In this document: in pieces, positions 38,415-47,886 of the stretch
Numbering within the stretch: position 1 is the stretch's first letter
How the letters are laid out: each line of letters begins with the position of its first letter
Assembly: GCA_030627005.1 (NCBI GenBank)
Contig: DAOUSW010000004.1
Coordinates: 8,681 to 72,680 of the forward strand
DNA length: 64,000 nt
Source of the DNA: MTP4 sp9310u
GTDB lineage: Archaea; Halobacteriota; Methanosarcinia; Methanosarcinales; Methanosarcinaceae
Direction of reading: 5' to 3'
The notes under the pieces: model-generated
The model's input: only the letters and a program-made list of their open reading frames with translations
The model's database searches: none
What the model was told of the DNA's origin: nothing
Program-made: the position numbers and the translations under genes

Positions 38415-38462
38415 AATAATCCCCATTAATAGTTGGATGCTCTGTGATATATGCCTGTTGAA

Positions 38463-38486
38463 AATCAATCAATCAATCAATCAATC
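38463..38486. repeat. AATC tetranucleotide repeat, six copies, in a promoter
   Basis: The sequence AATC is repeated six times just upstream of the TATA-like box of the nicotianamine synthase-like gene. Copy-number change would alter promoter spacing. Confidence 0.8.
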
Positions 38487-38599
38487 AAAAAGACCAATCA
38501 AAAGATCACCGGATATCCAGCCTTTCTATTTCTTTATTACTCCATCATTTTTTTAAGGCAAGCAAACTGCTCCGGAAAAAAAGTTCATGGAAGCTTCGG

Positions 38600-38768
38600 G
38601 ATAAAAAAAGTGGGTGCAGGAGAGTCCCGGACTTTTGAAGGTGCAAAAGAATTCATGGAAGCCCACGGAGTGGAGGTTGTGGACCTGGAAATCCCGGAGT
38701 GCAGGCAAATGATGGAAGATTTTATAGAGAAATATCCGGAAATCTGGAATGAAGATCTCGGGGAATGA
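38600..38768 (+). pseudogene. Cytosine/guanine deaminase-like C-terminal fragment
   Basis: The frame reads GAGESRTFEGAKEFMEAHGVEVV, then LEIPECRQMM and IEKYPEIWNEDLGE. This matches the C-terminal end of cytosine or nucleoside deaminases (the G-x-G-x-S-x-T-F and W-N-E-D-x-G-E ends). The catalytic H-x-E and P-C-x-x-C motifs are absent. Sequence further left is unrelated, so it is a truncated remnant. Confidence 0.7.
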
Positions 38769-38860
38769 GAAAAATACGGGGTGAGAGAAACCGGGGAATG
38801 AGAAAAATACGGGGTGAGAGAAACCGGGGAATGAGAAAAATGTGCGGAATAAGAGAAAGG
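38763..38860. repeat. 33-base tandem repeat, about three copies
   Basis: Two exact copies of a 33-base unit starting GAATGAGAAAAATACGGGG at 38763 and 38796, and a diverged third at 38829, directly after the deaminase remnant. Confidence 0.9.
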
Positions 38861-38902
38861 AATGTGATGAAAAAAAGCAGCTGAAAGCTTACAGCCACCG
38901 AA

Positions 38903-39196
38903 TTATTCAAAAATCTCATTCAGGTCATCCATACAGATGGACACATTAAACTCTTTTAACTTAAAAAACTTCTTTGCCCGCATATCGTCATCCTCGAGCC
39001 GCAGGTCACTTTCTACAAATCCGGCTTTTTCCAGGCGCTTAAGGTGCAGGTTTACCACCTGCCTTGAGAGGTCCAGGTCCTTGGCGAGTTCATATACGTA
39101 CCTCTCCCTCTCGGCCAGCAGGTAAAGCAGTTTCAACCTTACCGGGTGAGAGAGGGCCTCGCCGATTTCAACAATTTGCTGAAGTGATTTTGCCAT
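38903..39196 (-). CDS. ArsR-family transcriptional regulator
   Basis: A 97-residue single winged-helix protein: GEALSHPVRLKLLYLL, then YELAKDLDLSRQVVNLHLKRLEKAGFV (helix-turn-helix, near 33-60) and a wing with KKFFKL. The Ser-Arg-Gln-Val recognition helix is typical. No metal-binding C-x-C is visible, so the signal is not obvious. GAAGGTA precedes the ATG at 39196. It is the last gene of the minus-strand run 40178-38903. The two palindromes at 40283 over the promoter of the first gene fit autoregulation by this protein. Confidence 0.85.
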   Translation of the reverse strand: MAKSLQQIVEIGEALSHPVRLKLLYLLAERERYVYELAKDLDLSRQVVNLHLKRLEKAGFVESDLRLEDDDMRAKKFFKLKEFNVSICMDDLNEIFE

Positions 39197-39272
39197 CTGG
39201 AGTACCTTCACATGTTTTTAGGACCTTAGGGCCTGTAAATGTCCCCTAAAACGACCTGATCCTTATTAAGTT

Positions 39273-39497
39273 TTAGATTTCTTCCAGTTTATCCTTAATT
39301 TCTTCAACTGTCTTTTTGATATCTTCTATGTCCTTTTCGATCCTCACAAGCCTCTCGTTGTCCCCGGCAGCTGCATAACCGGACCTGTTCAGCAACATGA
39401 CCACTGCACCTACAATGATCAGGATGATGAGAATGTTCAGGAAAAAACCCCATATAGAACCGTACATGCTGTATCCCATACCGTTCAAACTGTTCAC
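39273..39497 (-). CDS. Small membrane protein with coiled coil
   Basis: A 74-residue protein: a single transmembrane segment (IWGFFLNILIILIIVGAVVML, about residues 15-36) followed by a charged coiled coil (RIEKDIEDIKKTVEEIKDKLEEI, split over residues 52-74). It lies between the secreted PepSY-like gene and the ArsR gene on the same strand, 76 bases from the latter, so the three probably form one unit. Function unknown; it may be a membrane anchor or scaffold. Confidence 0.7.
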   Translation of the reverse strand: MNSLNGMGYSMYGSIWGFFLNILIILIIVGAVVMLLNRSGYAAAGDNERLVRIEKDIEDIKKTVEEIKDKLEEI

Positions 39498-39677
39498 CTC
39501 GAAAAAAAACGCTCCTTACCGAATACTTCTGTTTTTCTTTATTTTGCCTTCTTTTTCCTTAAATACCTATTCAGTCATAAATATAAAAAATACCCGGTAA
39601 AAGGGGTTTTGATAAGCACATCAGGATTGAGGACATAATTAAAACCTCGGGCTCAGGCTCAATAAAAAGGGAATGGC

Positions 39678-40178
39678 TTAGTAGCCATAAGCCCTGCAGT
39701 AACCGGTTCCCCTGGCATACCTCCCGCCAGCCTGGGGCCCTGCAGGAACGATATAGTCGGTGAACACGTCACCTGTAACCGCATCGATTCTGGCCTGTTT
39801 ATAAACGCCGTCCTCATCCTCATAGTAAACGACCCACCAGCGGCCCATCTGATAGATGTCATCCTTGGAGACGCCGGCATCGATCTCATCAGTTGCGGTT
39901 TTAAGGGCTTCGTCTACGGTTTCTACTTCAAGTTCCACAGGTTCACCCGTAGAGGCATAAGAACCGTATGAACCGTATACAGGACAGTTATCCGGGCCGT
40001 AGCCGGGACCATATCCTTGACCGTAACCTCCGCCTCCATTTCTTGCACCCCACATATGCATGGGACCGAAGAAGCCGTCGTTCGTCTGCGCATAACCGGC
40101 TGCCGCACTTACAGCCGCTGACCCGAAAGTGCCTATCAAAAGAGCACTCAGGAGAATAATAGGGATTGTTTTCTTCAT
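39678..40178 (-). CDS. Secreted PepSY-like protein
   Basis: A 166-residue protein. Signal peptide MKKTIPIILLSALL with a cut after the Ala-rich SAAVSAAA. A Gly/Tyr-rich stretch (GGGGYGQGYGPGYGP) precedes a PepSY-type domain with VETVDEALKTAT, YQMGRWWVVYYEDEDGV and ARIDAVTGDVF. GAAGG lies upstream of the ATG at 40178; the longer ORF from 40238 has no signal peptide at its start. Promoter with TATA at about 40303-40316 and paired palindromes. It is likely an extracytoplasmic sensor or chaperone-like protein whose expression follows an environmental signal. The operon continues to a membrane coiled-coil protein and an ArsR regulator. Confidence 0.75.
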   Translation of the reverse strand: MKKTIPIILLSALLIGTFGSAAVSAAAGYAQTNDGFFGPMHMWGARNGGGGYGQGYGPGYGPDNCPVYGSYGSYASTGEPVELEVETVDEALKTATDEIDAGVSKDDIYQMGRWWVVYYEDEDGVYKQARIDAVTGDVFTDYIVPAGPQAGGRYARGTGYCRAYGY

Positions 40179-40282
40179 TTCCACACCTTCATTTGTTTTA
40201 TGGTTTGTTAGCCGGTCCTTTTTTTGCAGTACAGGCAATACATGGTACAGGCAATACGTGCATAAAGGACTATTAAGCTTAC

Positions 40283-40316
40283 ACTACATATGTAGTGGTT
40301 ATACTACATATATAGT
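40283..40316 (-). promoter_or_regulatory. Paired palindromic operator over the PepSY-ArsR operon promoter
   Basis: ACTACATATGTAGT at 40283-40296 is a perfect 14-base palindrome. ACTACATATATAGT at 40303-40316 is a near copy. The centres are 20 bases apart, about two helical turns. On the minus strand the second copy contains the TATA-like CTATATATG and the first covers the likely transcription start. This is what a repressor site looks like; the ArsR protein of the same operon is the natural candidate. Confidence 0.65.
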
Positions 40317-40366
40317 TTGAACTTATATATAAACCCTGGGCGCAGCTGTCATTTTATATAAAGGAT

Positions 40367-41122
40367 TCAGCGGTACTTCTCATTCAGCCACCCTACCACA
40401 GGCGGGACCCAGCAGAGGTTGGCAGCGATGGTCTCAAGGGCTGTGTAGGTCTGTGTGGTCGGGCTAAAACCCAGGAACCTGGCCCCGAACAGCCCGAGAG
40501 GGACAAGCGTGATAACCGCAAGGCTTGCCAGCATCACGGGGTGGCGGAAGTACCTTTCAAAGGCGGCATCCCAGGAACCTTCCTTCCTTTTAAGGAAAAG
40601 CATCCCCGAGATGTTAGCCCCGATCTGGTCGCTCAGGGCATAGAAATAGGGGATATAAAAACCCTGGACCCCGTACACATCCACTCCTGCCAGCCGGCTT
40701 CCCAGGTCTATGAACCAGGGGATTGTAAGCCCGAACAGTTTTCCCCAGCCGTAGGCTTCCGCCATCGTGCCTTCGGCTTTCCGGAAGCGCTGTTTCATGG
40801 AATAGATACCTTCAAAGATGCTTTCCCCCTCTCCCGCCAGCGTCCGGACCAGCCACTGCCCTACCGGGCTTCGCTGATAACCCTGCAAGTCAAGAAAAAA
40901 CCCTGCCAGAAGCCCGATGATGTAGCCGGGGAGGGTGTATTTGATCAACTCGGAGAATTCCTCGCCTCCAGGGACTTCTTCCTCAGAGGCATCTTCCCCG
41001 AGAGCTTCTTCTTCAAAGGCATCTTCATCTTCTTTCTCCGGGGATTTAGTTCCATCCTTAAAGGCTGCTTCTTCTTCATCAGAGGCTTTTCCACTTTTAA
41101 CTCCCACTCTTTCCCCCCTCAT
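40367..41122 (-). CDS. Membrane protein with acidic N-terminal tail, unknown
   Basis: A 251-residue protein. The first 60 residues are extremely acidic (repeats of EEE and EDE). Four or five hydrophobic segments follow (about 62-80, 128-148, 160-182, 203-225, 232-248), with the pattern of a conserved archaeal membrane family (YTLPGYIIGLLAGF, LKRKEG loop, WVPPVVGWLNEKYR). I cannot name a function. The acidic tail may hold metal ions or contact ribosomes. Single gene; ATG at 41122 without a strong ribosome site. Confidence 0.7.
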   Translation of the reverse strand: MRGERVGVKSGKASDEEEAAFKDGTKSPEKEDEDAFEEEALGEDASEEEVPGGEEFSELIKYTLPGYIIGLLAGFFLDLQGYQRSPVGQWLVRTLAGEGESIFEGIYSMKQRFRKAEGTMAEAYGWGKLFGLTIPWFIDLGSRLAGVDVYGVQGFYIPYFYALSDQIGANISGMLFLKRKEGSWDAAFERYFRHPVMLASLAVITLVPLGLFGARFLGFSPTTQTYTALETIAANLCWVPPVVGWLNEKYR

Positions 41123-41296
41123 TTTTAGATCTCTGAAAATTTATTCTGGTATCCCTTAGAAGCCGATTACTGAAATTTACGGAACACTGAAATTTACGGA
41201 ATTTTCCAGGTGCCTCCTTTGAAAACGGAACGTGTTTTTTTCATCAGTTCTGGAAATAGATATAAACAACAGAATCAAATATACGTTGGAGAATAT

Positions 41297-42112
41297 ATGA
41301 AATCTTTTGAGTGCAGGACCATTGACATAGCCCCCACGCTTTCAAAGCTACTGGAAATACCCATGGTCCCGCCTACTGGCAGGCCGATTCCCGAGGTAAT
41401 GGGTTTTGTAAAAGGGAAAAGCTGCAAAAGAGCGGTTATAATCATCGTTGACAGCCTGGGCTACTCCCTGTACAGGCACTTCTCTTCGATAATGAAAAAT
41501 ACAGGGGAACTTGCCGAAAAAGGGCTTCTATTCAAATGCAAGTCCCCGGCAACCCATACATCCCCGGCGATTGCGTCCATTTTCACAGGATACTTTCCGG
41601 AAGAGCACGGGATCTATTCAACCGGAGACATCTACGTTGAAAGAGCAAAAGACCCTGAAAATCCCAAGCTGAAAAGCATCATGGAGTGGGCGTACCAGGC
41701 AGGGAAAAAAGCTTCAGCCGTAATCGAATCCGAAGGAGCCGAGAGTTTCAGGGGCAGGATAAAAGATTATTACGGGGTGCCCAATTCCGAAGACATCCTG
41801 GACTATGACCGGAAAATTACGGGATACGCAGTGCTGTCCCTTCAGGAAAAACCCGATATCCTGGCTGTGCACCTGCGGGCTCTTGACCGCTTTTCCCACA
41901 GGGCCGAAAGCTGGGCAGAAATGAAAAAAGCAGCAAAGGCTGTTGACAAAAATTTAGGAGAAATTTTTTCAGCTTCCGAAAAAGGCACAATTTTCATCAT
42001 CTGTGGAGACCACGCCGTCCACGGAGGAGAAAAATGGTTGAAAGATGCCACAAATGAGGAGTTCGAAAACCACCGGGAAAACTTTGTGGCACTCATAGTC
42101 GGCTGCTGTTGA
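41297..42112 (+). CDS. Alkaline phosphatase/sulfatase-superfamily enzyme
   Basis: About 271 residues. Metal-site motifs are IIIVDSLGYS (Asp), SPATHTSPAIASIFTG (the Thr nucleophile), HLRALDRFSHRA (Asp/His), CGDHAVHGG (Asp-His and His). These are the ligands of the alkaline phosphatase fold used by phosphodiesterases and phosphatases. No signal peptide, so it is probably cytoplasmic. TTGGAG precedes the ATG at 41297; the longer form from 41210 runs through the leader. Convergent with the PKD surface gene. Confidence 0.85.
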   Translation: MKSFECRTIDIAPTLSKLLEIPMVPPTGRPIPEVMGFVKGKSCKRAVIIIVDSLGYSLYRHFSSIMKNTGELAEKGLLFKCKSPATHTSPAIASIFTGYFPEEHGIYSTGDIYVERAKDPENPKLKSIMEWAYQAGKKASAVIESEGAESFRGRIKDYYGVPNSEDILDYDRKITGYAVLSLQEKPDILAVHLRALDRFSHRAESWAEMKKAAKAVDKNLGEIFSASEKGTIFIICGDHAVHGGEKWLKDATNEEFENHRENFVALIVGCC

Positions 42113-42217
42113 AGGCCCTAAACCTTTTTCCATTAACTTTCATTCGGAAAGCCAATTCATCTTGGAAATCGGGTTATCTTCAATCAGCAGCCTTATTCAC
42201 AGCTAATAATCAATTAT

Positions 42218-44203
42218 TTATCTTTTTTTACCCCCGTTCATCAGGTAAGCTACCAGAACAAGCCCGATCACTGCACAAGGCAGTGAAACCCAGGGAGCGC
42301 TGTTTCCGCCGTCCTCCTGCTCGGAGCCTGAAGCCTCTACGTTATTTGCCATATCACTCTGTACTTTCAGGGCTTTATACTCATCAGATTTCTCGGAGTT
42401 TTCCCCCTGAGAATTCGAACCGGAAGCAAGATCAGATTCCTCGACTGGTTCCAGTTTTTCCTTACGAATAATCTTTGCACTTCCTACCCCATTACCTCCG
42501 CTGCGGTGGGAGCTTGAAACCAAGTTTTCTGAGTCTCCGGTTTCCCCGGAATCTCCAGTATCACCGGAATCATCGGCAACTTCCACTATGATAAAATCGA
42601 TTTTTTCCGTTGAGTTGCTGCCGTTTACATTGCTTACAGTCAGGTTAACCGTGTAGTTACCTGCAGTTTCGTAAGTATACACGGGGTTCTCAAAGTAATC
42701 ATCGACATCCCCGTCCCCGTCAAAGTTCCAGGCCCAGGAATCGGCGTTCTCGGAGAGGTCAATGAACTGCACCGTAAAGGGAGCTTCTCCGGAAGTGACG
42801 TTGGAACTGAAGTTCGCAATAGGGAAGACGGGATCAGATGGTTCGGAAGGTGCCAGAACCTCTATTGTAGCAAGTTCCCAATCCGTGCCGTTTTCGTTGC
42901 TCACAGTCAGGTTGACGGTATAGTTCCCTGGATCCGTGTATGTATGTGTTGGGTTTTGCACATCGGACTGACTACCATCTCCAAAGTCCCAGAGCCAGGT
43001 CGTTGCATTTTCAGAACAGTCGGTGAAATTAACCATCAGCAAGTTCGTTTCAAACTCGAAGGCTGCGACAGGTTTGATCGGAGAGGGATTGATTGGAGAT
43101 TCTGCAGGATTAACTGTTATCTCCTGAGTTGTGATGTTATTAAGGGTTCCGTTGATCGCTTTTAACGTCACCGTGTACGTGTCTGCTTCCTCATACGTAT
43201 GTGCTGGGCTTGAGGCATCAGGAGTCTCAAATATGCCGTCTCCGTCAAGATCCCATTCAATGCTTGTTGCATTTTCCGAATTGTCCGTGAAATAAACCGT
43301 CAGAGGAGCAGTCCCGGTATAAGGTTCTGCTGTAAAAGCTGCAACAGGTTGATATGGAGCAGGCGTTTCTGGAGTAACTGGCGGTTCAGACGATTCAAAA
43401 CCAGAGTTCATCAACGGCCTGTAGTCGCGATTCTTGTTGTCAATTGCGTAAGGTGTGTCTCCTATGCCGTCCTCAGGATTTACATCTTCCCCTTTATAGT
43501 CACTCCAGTAGTTACCAAAGGTGGTGATATTGAACTTATTACTATTCTTCCTGTTGTCTTCGGCATTTATCGTATTGTTGAAGGAGTTGTTATAAATCAG
43601 GTTATCAGTCGAAGTCTGCATCTTTATACCATAGTCATTGGAATGTACCAGATTGTAAGTCAGCAGGTTATTATCCGATTTAAACAGGTTGATTCCAACG
43701 CCATTGTTTGAGACCTCATTGTTTTTTACAGTGAAGTCTTTGACAGTGTTAAGATTAATTCCAATATCGGTGTTTGTTACATTGTTGTTTTCAATGACGC
43801 AGTTGTTGATATTGGAATTAAGACAGATCCCGTGTACATCACTATTGTTATTATTGAAGTAATCCTTTGTCGTCGCGTTCACAGAAACGGAAAATCCGTC
43901 TATTGTTGCGTTATTGGCGATTACCTGGATTACATCAGCACAGTAGGTAGTCCCGAAGATGAAAGTTTCATCCGGGCCGGCCGCAGACCTCAATGTCAAA
44001 TTGTCTTTGTTGATCTCAACATATTGATAGTAGATTCCGGGTTTAACAGTTATTATATCGCCTTCAGACGCATCGTTCAAAGCAACCTGAATCGATTGCC
44101 CGGGATGCACAACAGTTTCCATAGCTGAGCCTGAGCCTGGAGCTATCGCAAAAATGAAAAAAAACAATGATAGACAGGCAATTATTTTAGCTTTAGTTAC
44201 CAC
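42218..44203 (-). CDS. Surface protein: NosD-type beta-helix plus three PKD domains
   Basis: A 661-residue protein. A signal peptide (MVTKAKIIACLSLFFF) is followed by a right-handed parallel beta-helix (about 30-275), with repeated N-N-x-V/I turns (NNCVIENNN, GINLNTVKDFTVKNN, NLLTYNLVHSN). Three PKD domains follow (about 290-365, 378-455, 462-545), each with the A-P-x-x-V-x-F-x-D-x-S and D-x-D-G-D or W-x-F-G-D-G motif. A Ser/Gly/Asp-rich linker precedes a final membrane helix and basic GGKKR. This is a typical Methanosarcina surface or adhesion protein anchored in the membrane. No ribosome site is visible. Single gene. Confidence 0.9.
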   Translation of the reverse strand: MVTKAKIIACLSLFFFIFAIAPGSGSAMETVVHPGQSIQVALNDASEGDIITVKPGIYYQYVEINKDNLTLRSAAGPDETFIFGTTYCADVIQVIANNATIDGFSVSVNATTKDYFNNNNSDVHGICLNSNINNCVIENNNVTNTDIGINLNTVKDFTVKNNEVSNNGVGINLFKSDNNLLTYNLVHSNDYGIKMQTSTDNLIYNNSFNNTINAEDNRKNSNKFNITTFGNYWSDYKGEDVNPEDGIGDTPYAIDNKNRDYRPLMNSGFESSEPPVTPETPAPYQPVAAFTAEPYTGTAPLTVYFTDNSENATSIEWDLDGDGIFETPDASSPAHTYEEADTYTVTLKAINGTLNNITTQEITVNPAESPINPSPIKPVAAFEFETNLLMVNFTDCSENATTWLWDFGDGSQSDVQNPTHTYTDPGNYTVNLTVSNENGTDWELATIEVLAPSEPSDPVFPIANFSSNVTSGEAPFTVQFIDLSENADSWAWNFDGDGDVDDYFENPVYTYETAGNYTVNLTVSNVNGSNSTEKIDFIIVEVADDSGDTGDSGETGDSENLVSSSHRSGGNGVGSAKIIRKEKLEPVEESDLASGSNSQGENSEKSDEYKALKVQSDMANNVEASGSEQEDGGNSAPWVSLPCAVIGLVLVAYLMNGGKKR

Positions 44204-45056
44204 TACATAACCCCCATTAGATTTTGATATAGACTACTATTAAAGGTATTAAATTTCGTTAGATATAAACATGTGGATTTGAATAAATATAATATAATAG
44301 ATATTAAAAACGGCATCGGGATGGAATAAATAAAAAAACATAAAAGAATGAATATTAAAAATTAAAAAATTAAAGAGTTATAGTATAATATTTGCTTAAC
44401 CCATAAGTGAAACAGATTTGAATCAACCAGATGCTCTGGATTTTTGTGTTTTTCAACAAAAATTAAGAGTATTTTTCAGAAGCAGCATTAGAACAAAATT
44501 GAGAATCTTCAGCCTGAATCAATTGGATACTTTTATTCATACTTCCGTTTTTATCAGGAAGTGAAAATCATAGAATTATTAAAGAAATATAAAATTTTGA
44601 GATAAAACTTCCAATTAATTTGAACTTATGAGATGTATAAAGCTTTTTGACTGCGGACTCTGAAATAAGCCTCAGAGCTTCAAAATTTCAGTACATAGTC
44701 ATAAACTCTTTAGTCATAAACTCTTCAGTATTGTCCATTTACCGGGCAAGTGGATTTCGCAGAAAAATTCGCATAGAGACATAATCCTGCATAGAAGTGC
44801 AATCCTGTATAGGCGCAACCCCGCATAGAGGTGCAATCCTGATAGGAATGTAAAATTAACTTTTTATGGAGAGGGAAAAGGGGGAATGAATCATAATGCA
44901 AATTGATAAGAATTTATTATTGCCACATTTATACTGGTCCTGCCGTAAAGTGTACACCCCATATCAACGGTGCACAGTACCCCGAAAGGGGGCAAAGGTT
45001 TTTCAACAATCCTTTAATTAAAACTCCTATAAATCCAAGCTGGAGAAGATACTAGC
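44204..45056. other. Long AT-rich intergenic region
   Basis: About 850 bases between divergent genes. It holds the tandem repeats of 44771-44850 and a hairpin-like CCCCGAAAGGGGGC near 44983. The left half is AT-rich with no ORF. The promoter of the regulator at 45057 must lie in the right half. Confidence 0.5.
44771..44850. repeat. ~18-base tandem repeat, four copies
   Basis: Units of the type GCATAGA.GTGCAATCCT at 44771, 44789, 44807 (shortened) and 44823. Confidence 0.8.
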
Positions 45057-45611
45057 ATGCAGGAAAAAATCAAGGAAATCGCAGCCCGCGTCCATGAAAT
45101 GCGGGAATTGTCCGAGATCTCAATAGAAAAAATGGTAGAGTATCTGCAGATCCCGGAAGAAACCTACAAAAACTACGAAAGCGGAGAAGAGGATATCCCG
45201 GCAAGTGTCCTTTTTGAGATTGCACACAAGATGCAGGTGGACATGGCTACTCTCCTGACCGGAGAAGAGCCGCGGATGAACATCTTTACCGTTACCCGCG
45301 AGGGAAAAGGAGTCAGCGTGGAGAGGAGGAAGCAGTACAGGTACCAGAACCTCGCCGAGAAGTTCATCCACAAAAAGGCTGAGTTTTTCATCGTCACTGT
45401 CGAACCCAAGCCCGAGGGGACAAAACCCGGGACTAACTCCCACCCAGGGCAGGAGTTCAACTACCTGCTGGAAGGAAGCCTGAAAGTGTATATCCACAAC
45501 AACGAAATCGTCCTGAAAGAAGGAGACTCAATCTACTTTGACTCCAACTACGAACACGCCATGGAAGCTCTGGAAGGAAAGCCTGCAAAGTTCCTTGCCG
45601 TGATCATCTAA
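45057..45611 (+). CDS. HTH-cupin regulator
   Basis: A 184-residue protein. The N-terminal XRE-type helix-turn-helix (about 15-65) shows ISIEKMVEYLQIPEETYKNYESGEEDIP. The C-terminal cupin (about 100-184) has HPGQEFNYLLEGSLKVYIH and EGDSIYFDSNYEHA, which form the small beta-barrel with likely metal ligands His and Glu. Such regulators sense a small ligand. It precedes the acyl-CoA synthetase by 160 bases on the same strand, so it probably controls that gene and the oxidoreductase behind it. Confidence 0.9.
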   Translation: MQEKIKEIAARVHEMRELSEISIEKMVEYLQIPEETYKNYESGEEDIPASVLFEIAHKMQVDMATLLTGEEPRMNIFTVTREGKGVSVERRKQYRYQNLAEKFIHKKAEFFIVTVEPKPEGTKPGTNSHPGQEFNYLLEGSLKVYIHNNEIVLKEGDSIYFDSNYEHAMEALEGKPAKFLAVII

Positions 45612-45770
45612 AACATCCGAGAATCAAAATTGATCAATAACGGATGATAATCCGATACAGCCAATAAACAAAATTGATTCAAGAATCAAAATTGATTCCG
45701 AACCGCGACCCTGAAAACCACAGTATAGCACGGAAAGCAGAAACAGAAAGCAATTAGACAGGTGTCCGAA

Positions 45771-47441
45771 ATGACTTCCTTACTCAGCCGATTTGTTCCA
45801 AAAACCGATTTTGAATCCTACGAGGATTTCCACGAAAACTTCAGGATAATCGTTCCTGAAAACTTCAACTTTGCCTACGATGTCGTGGATGAATACGCAA
45901 AAGACTCCCCTGAAAAACGCGCCATGGTCTGGTGTAACGACGAAGGAGAAGAAAAAATCTTCACCTTCAAAGACCTCAAGTATTACAGCGACAAGGCTGC
46001 AAATTTCTTTGCGAAACACGGAGTCGGGAAAGGCGACTACGTGATGCTCACCCTGAAAAGCCGCTATGAGTTCTGGTTCTGCATCCTTGGGCTGCACAAG
46101 CTTGGGGCCATAGCCGTGCCTGCAACCCACATGCTCAAGACCCAGGATATTGTCTACAGGATCGAAAAAGCCGGGCTCAAGATGATCGTCTGCATCTCCG
46201 AGGACGGGGTCCCGGAACAGGTGGACGAAGCCCATGCCGAATGTGGGGATATCCCACTCAGCAAAGCCGTTGTCGGCGGGAAAAGCCGGGAAGGCTGGAT
46301 TGATTTCAGGAAAGAACTTAAGGAAGCTTCCCCCGACTTCGAGCGCCCCACCGATGAAGCCGCAACAAAAGAAGACATCTGCCTTGTTTACTTCTCCTCC
46401 GGGACCGCTGGCTTTCCGAAAATGGTGGAACACGACCATACATACTCCCTGGGGCACATCCTTACCGCCAGCTACTGGCAAAACGTGGAAGATGACGGAC
46501 TGCACTACACGGTCGCAGACAGCGGCTGGGGAAAATGCGTCTGGGGAAAACTCTACGGCCAGTGGATTGCAGGGTGCGCTGTTTTTGTCTATGACTACGA
46601 CCGTTTCGATGCAAAGCACATGCTGGAAAAAGCCTCAAAATACGGGGTCACCACTTTCTGCGCCCCTCCCACAATCTACCGCTTCCTTATCAAGGAAGAC
46701 CTTTCCCAGTACGATTTTAGTACCATGACCTACGCCGTGGTCGCAGGCGAGCCCCTCAACCCCGAAGTGTTCAACCGCTTCCTGGAATTCACAGGGATCA
46801 AGCTCATGGAAGGCTTCGGGCAGACCGAAACGGTGGTTACTATCGCGACTTTCCCCTGGATGGAACCGAAACCCGGATCAATCGGAAAACCATCCCCTGG
46901 CTTCAAGATCGAACTGATGGACAGGGAAGGAAACCTCTGTGATGTGGGAGAAGAAGGCGAAATCGTCATCAATACGAAAGAAGGAAAAAACGTAGGGCTC
47001 TTTGTCCACTACGGAAAAGACCCCGAAAGGACGCAAGAGACCTGGCACGACGGCTACTACCACACCGGAGACATGGCCTGGATGGATGAGGACGGGTACC
47101 TCTGGTTTGTTGGCAGGGGTGACGACATTATAAAGACCTCCGGGTACAAGGTAGGGCCCTTTGAAGTTGAAAGTGCCCTGATTCAGCACCCGGCAGTGCT
47201 CGAATGTGCTATCACCGGGGCTCCTGACCCTGTGCGGGGACAGGTCATCAAGGCAACCATCGTGCTAACGAAAGGTCACACGGCCGGGGAAGAGCTCAAG
47301 AAAGAGCTGCAGGAACACGTAAAAAATGTCACTGCTCCCTACAAGTACCCGAGAATCGTGGAATTCGTGGAGGAACTCCCGAAGACCATCAGCGGAAAGA
47401 TCCGCAGGGTAGAAATCCGTGACAAGGATCAAAAACAATAA
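45771..47441 (+). CDS. Medium/branched-chain acyl-CoA synthetase (AMP-forming)
   Basis: A 556-residue adenylate-forming enzyme. Motifs: YFSSGTAGFPK (ATP loop, A3) near residue 200, EGFGQTET near 345 (A5), YHTGDMAWMDEDGYLWFVGR near 430 (A7/A8), and PKTISGKIRR near the end with the catalytic Lys (A10). This activates a carboxylic acid as acyl-AMP and transfers it to CoA. Known from Methanosarcina acetivorans: an enzyme of this type prefers 2-methylbutyrate and similar acids. ATG at 45771 follows AGGTG and is more likely than GTG at 45762. With the oxidoreductase downstream, it likely feeds branched acyl-CoA into 2-oxoacid chemistry. Confidence 0.93.
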   Translation: MTSLLSRFVPKTDFESYEDFHENFRIIVPENFNFAYDVVDEYAKDSPEKRAMVWCNDEGEEKIFTFKDLKYYSDKAANFFAKHGVGKGDYVMLTLKSRYEFWFCILGLHKLGAIAVPATHMLKTQDIVYRIEKAGLKMIVCISEDGVPEQVDEAHAECGDIPLSKAVVGGKSREGWIDFRKELKEASPDFERPTDEAATKEDICLVYFSSGTAGFPKMVEHDHTYSLGHILTASYWQNVEDDGLHYTVADSGWGKCVWGKLYGQWIAGCAVFVYDYDRFDAKHMLEKASKYGVTTFCAPPTIYRFLIKEDLSQYDFSTMTYAVVAGEPLNPEVFNRFLEFTGIKLMEGFGQTETVVTIATFPWMEPKPGSIGKPSPGFKIELMDREGNLCDVGEEGEIVINTKEGKNVGLFVHYGKDPERTQETWHDGYYHTGDMAWMDEDGYLWFVGRGDDIIKTSGYKVGPFEVESALIQHPAVLECAITGAPDPVRGQVIKATIVLTKGHTAGEELKKELQEHVKNVTAPYKYPRIVEFVEELPKTISGKIRRVEIRDKDQKQ

Positions 47442-47886
47442 AAAATAACAAAGGATATAATACAGTCAGGAATACAGTCCAGTTCATAAAGAAAATTCAG
47501 TTAGGCAGATATGACCGGGCTTCCGGAAAAGGGCAACTCCCTTAAAGGAAAAAGCATAAGTACCGGGATATCTTCCTCTAAAATGTTCTGGTCTTGGAGA
47601 TTTTCGGGGCTGTGTTCCCTGATTATAATCAACTTTTTCCATTTATTTAATCCCAAAAAAATGACAGGCTCTCCATTCTGTCGCGAAAATTTATGATCTC
47701 AAAAAAAGGGACAAAAACGTCCTGTATGGGCAAATGAGTCCAATCCGGGACTGAAAGTCCATGGAAGAAAACGGAAAAATGGACCTGAGAGCAGAAAGTG
47801 GACAGAAAAAAATGGACAGAGAAATGGACAGAGAAATATCGAGGAGCCCTGTCAGTATCCAGAAGTAAAACAATACGAGGTCCGCT
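47442..47886. other. Gap between synthetase and oxidoreductase genes
   Basis: About 445 bases. It holds short direct repeats of AAATGGACAGAG (47810-47832) and no ORF I can support. The gap may carry a separate promoter for the oxidoreductase genes. Confidence 0.45.

Noticed and set aside
44900..45050. A possible tRNA or riboswitch before the HTH-cupin gene
   Set aside because: Only one short hairpin is visible; no cloverleaf or known riboswitch core.
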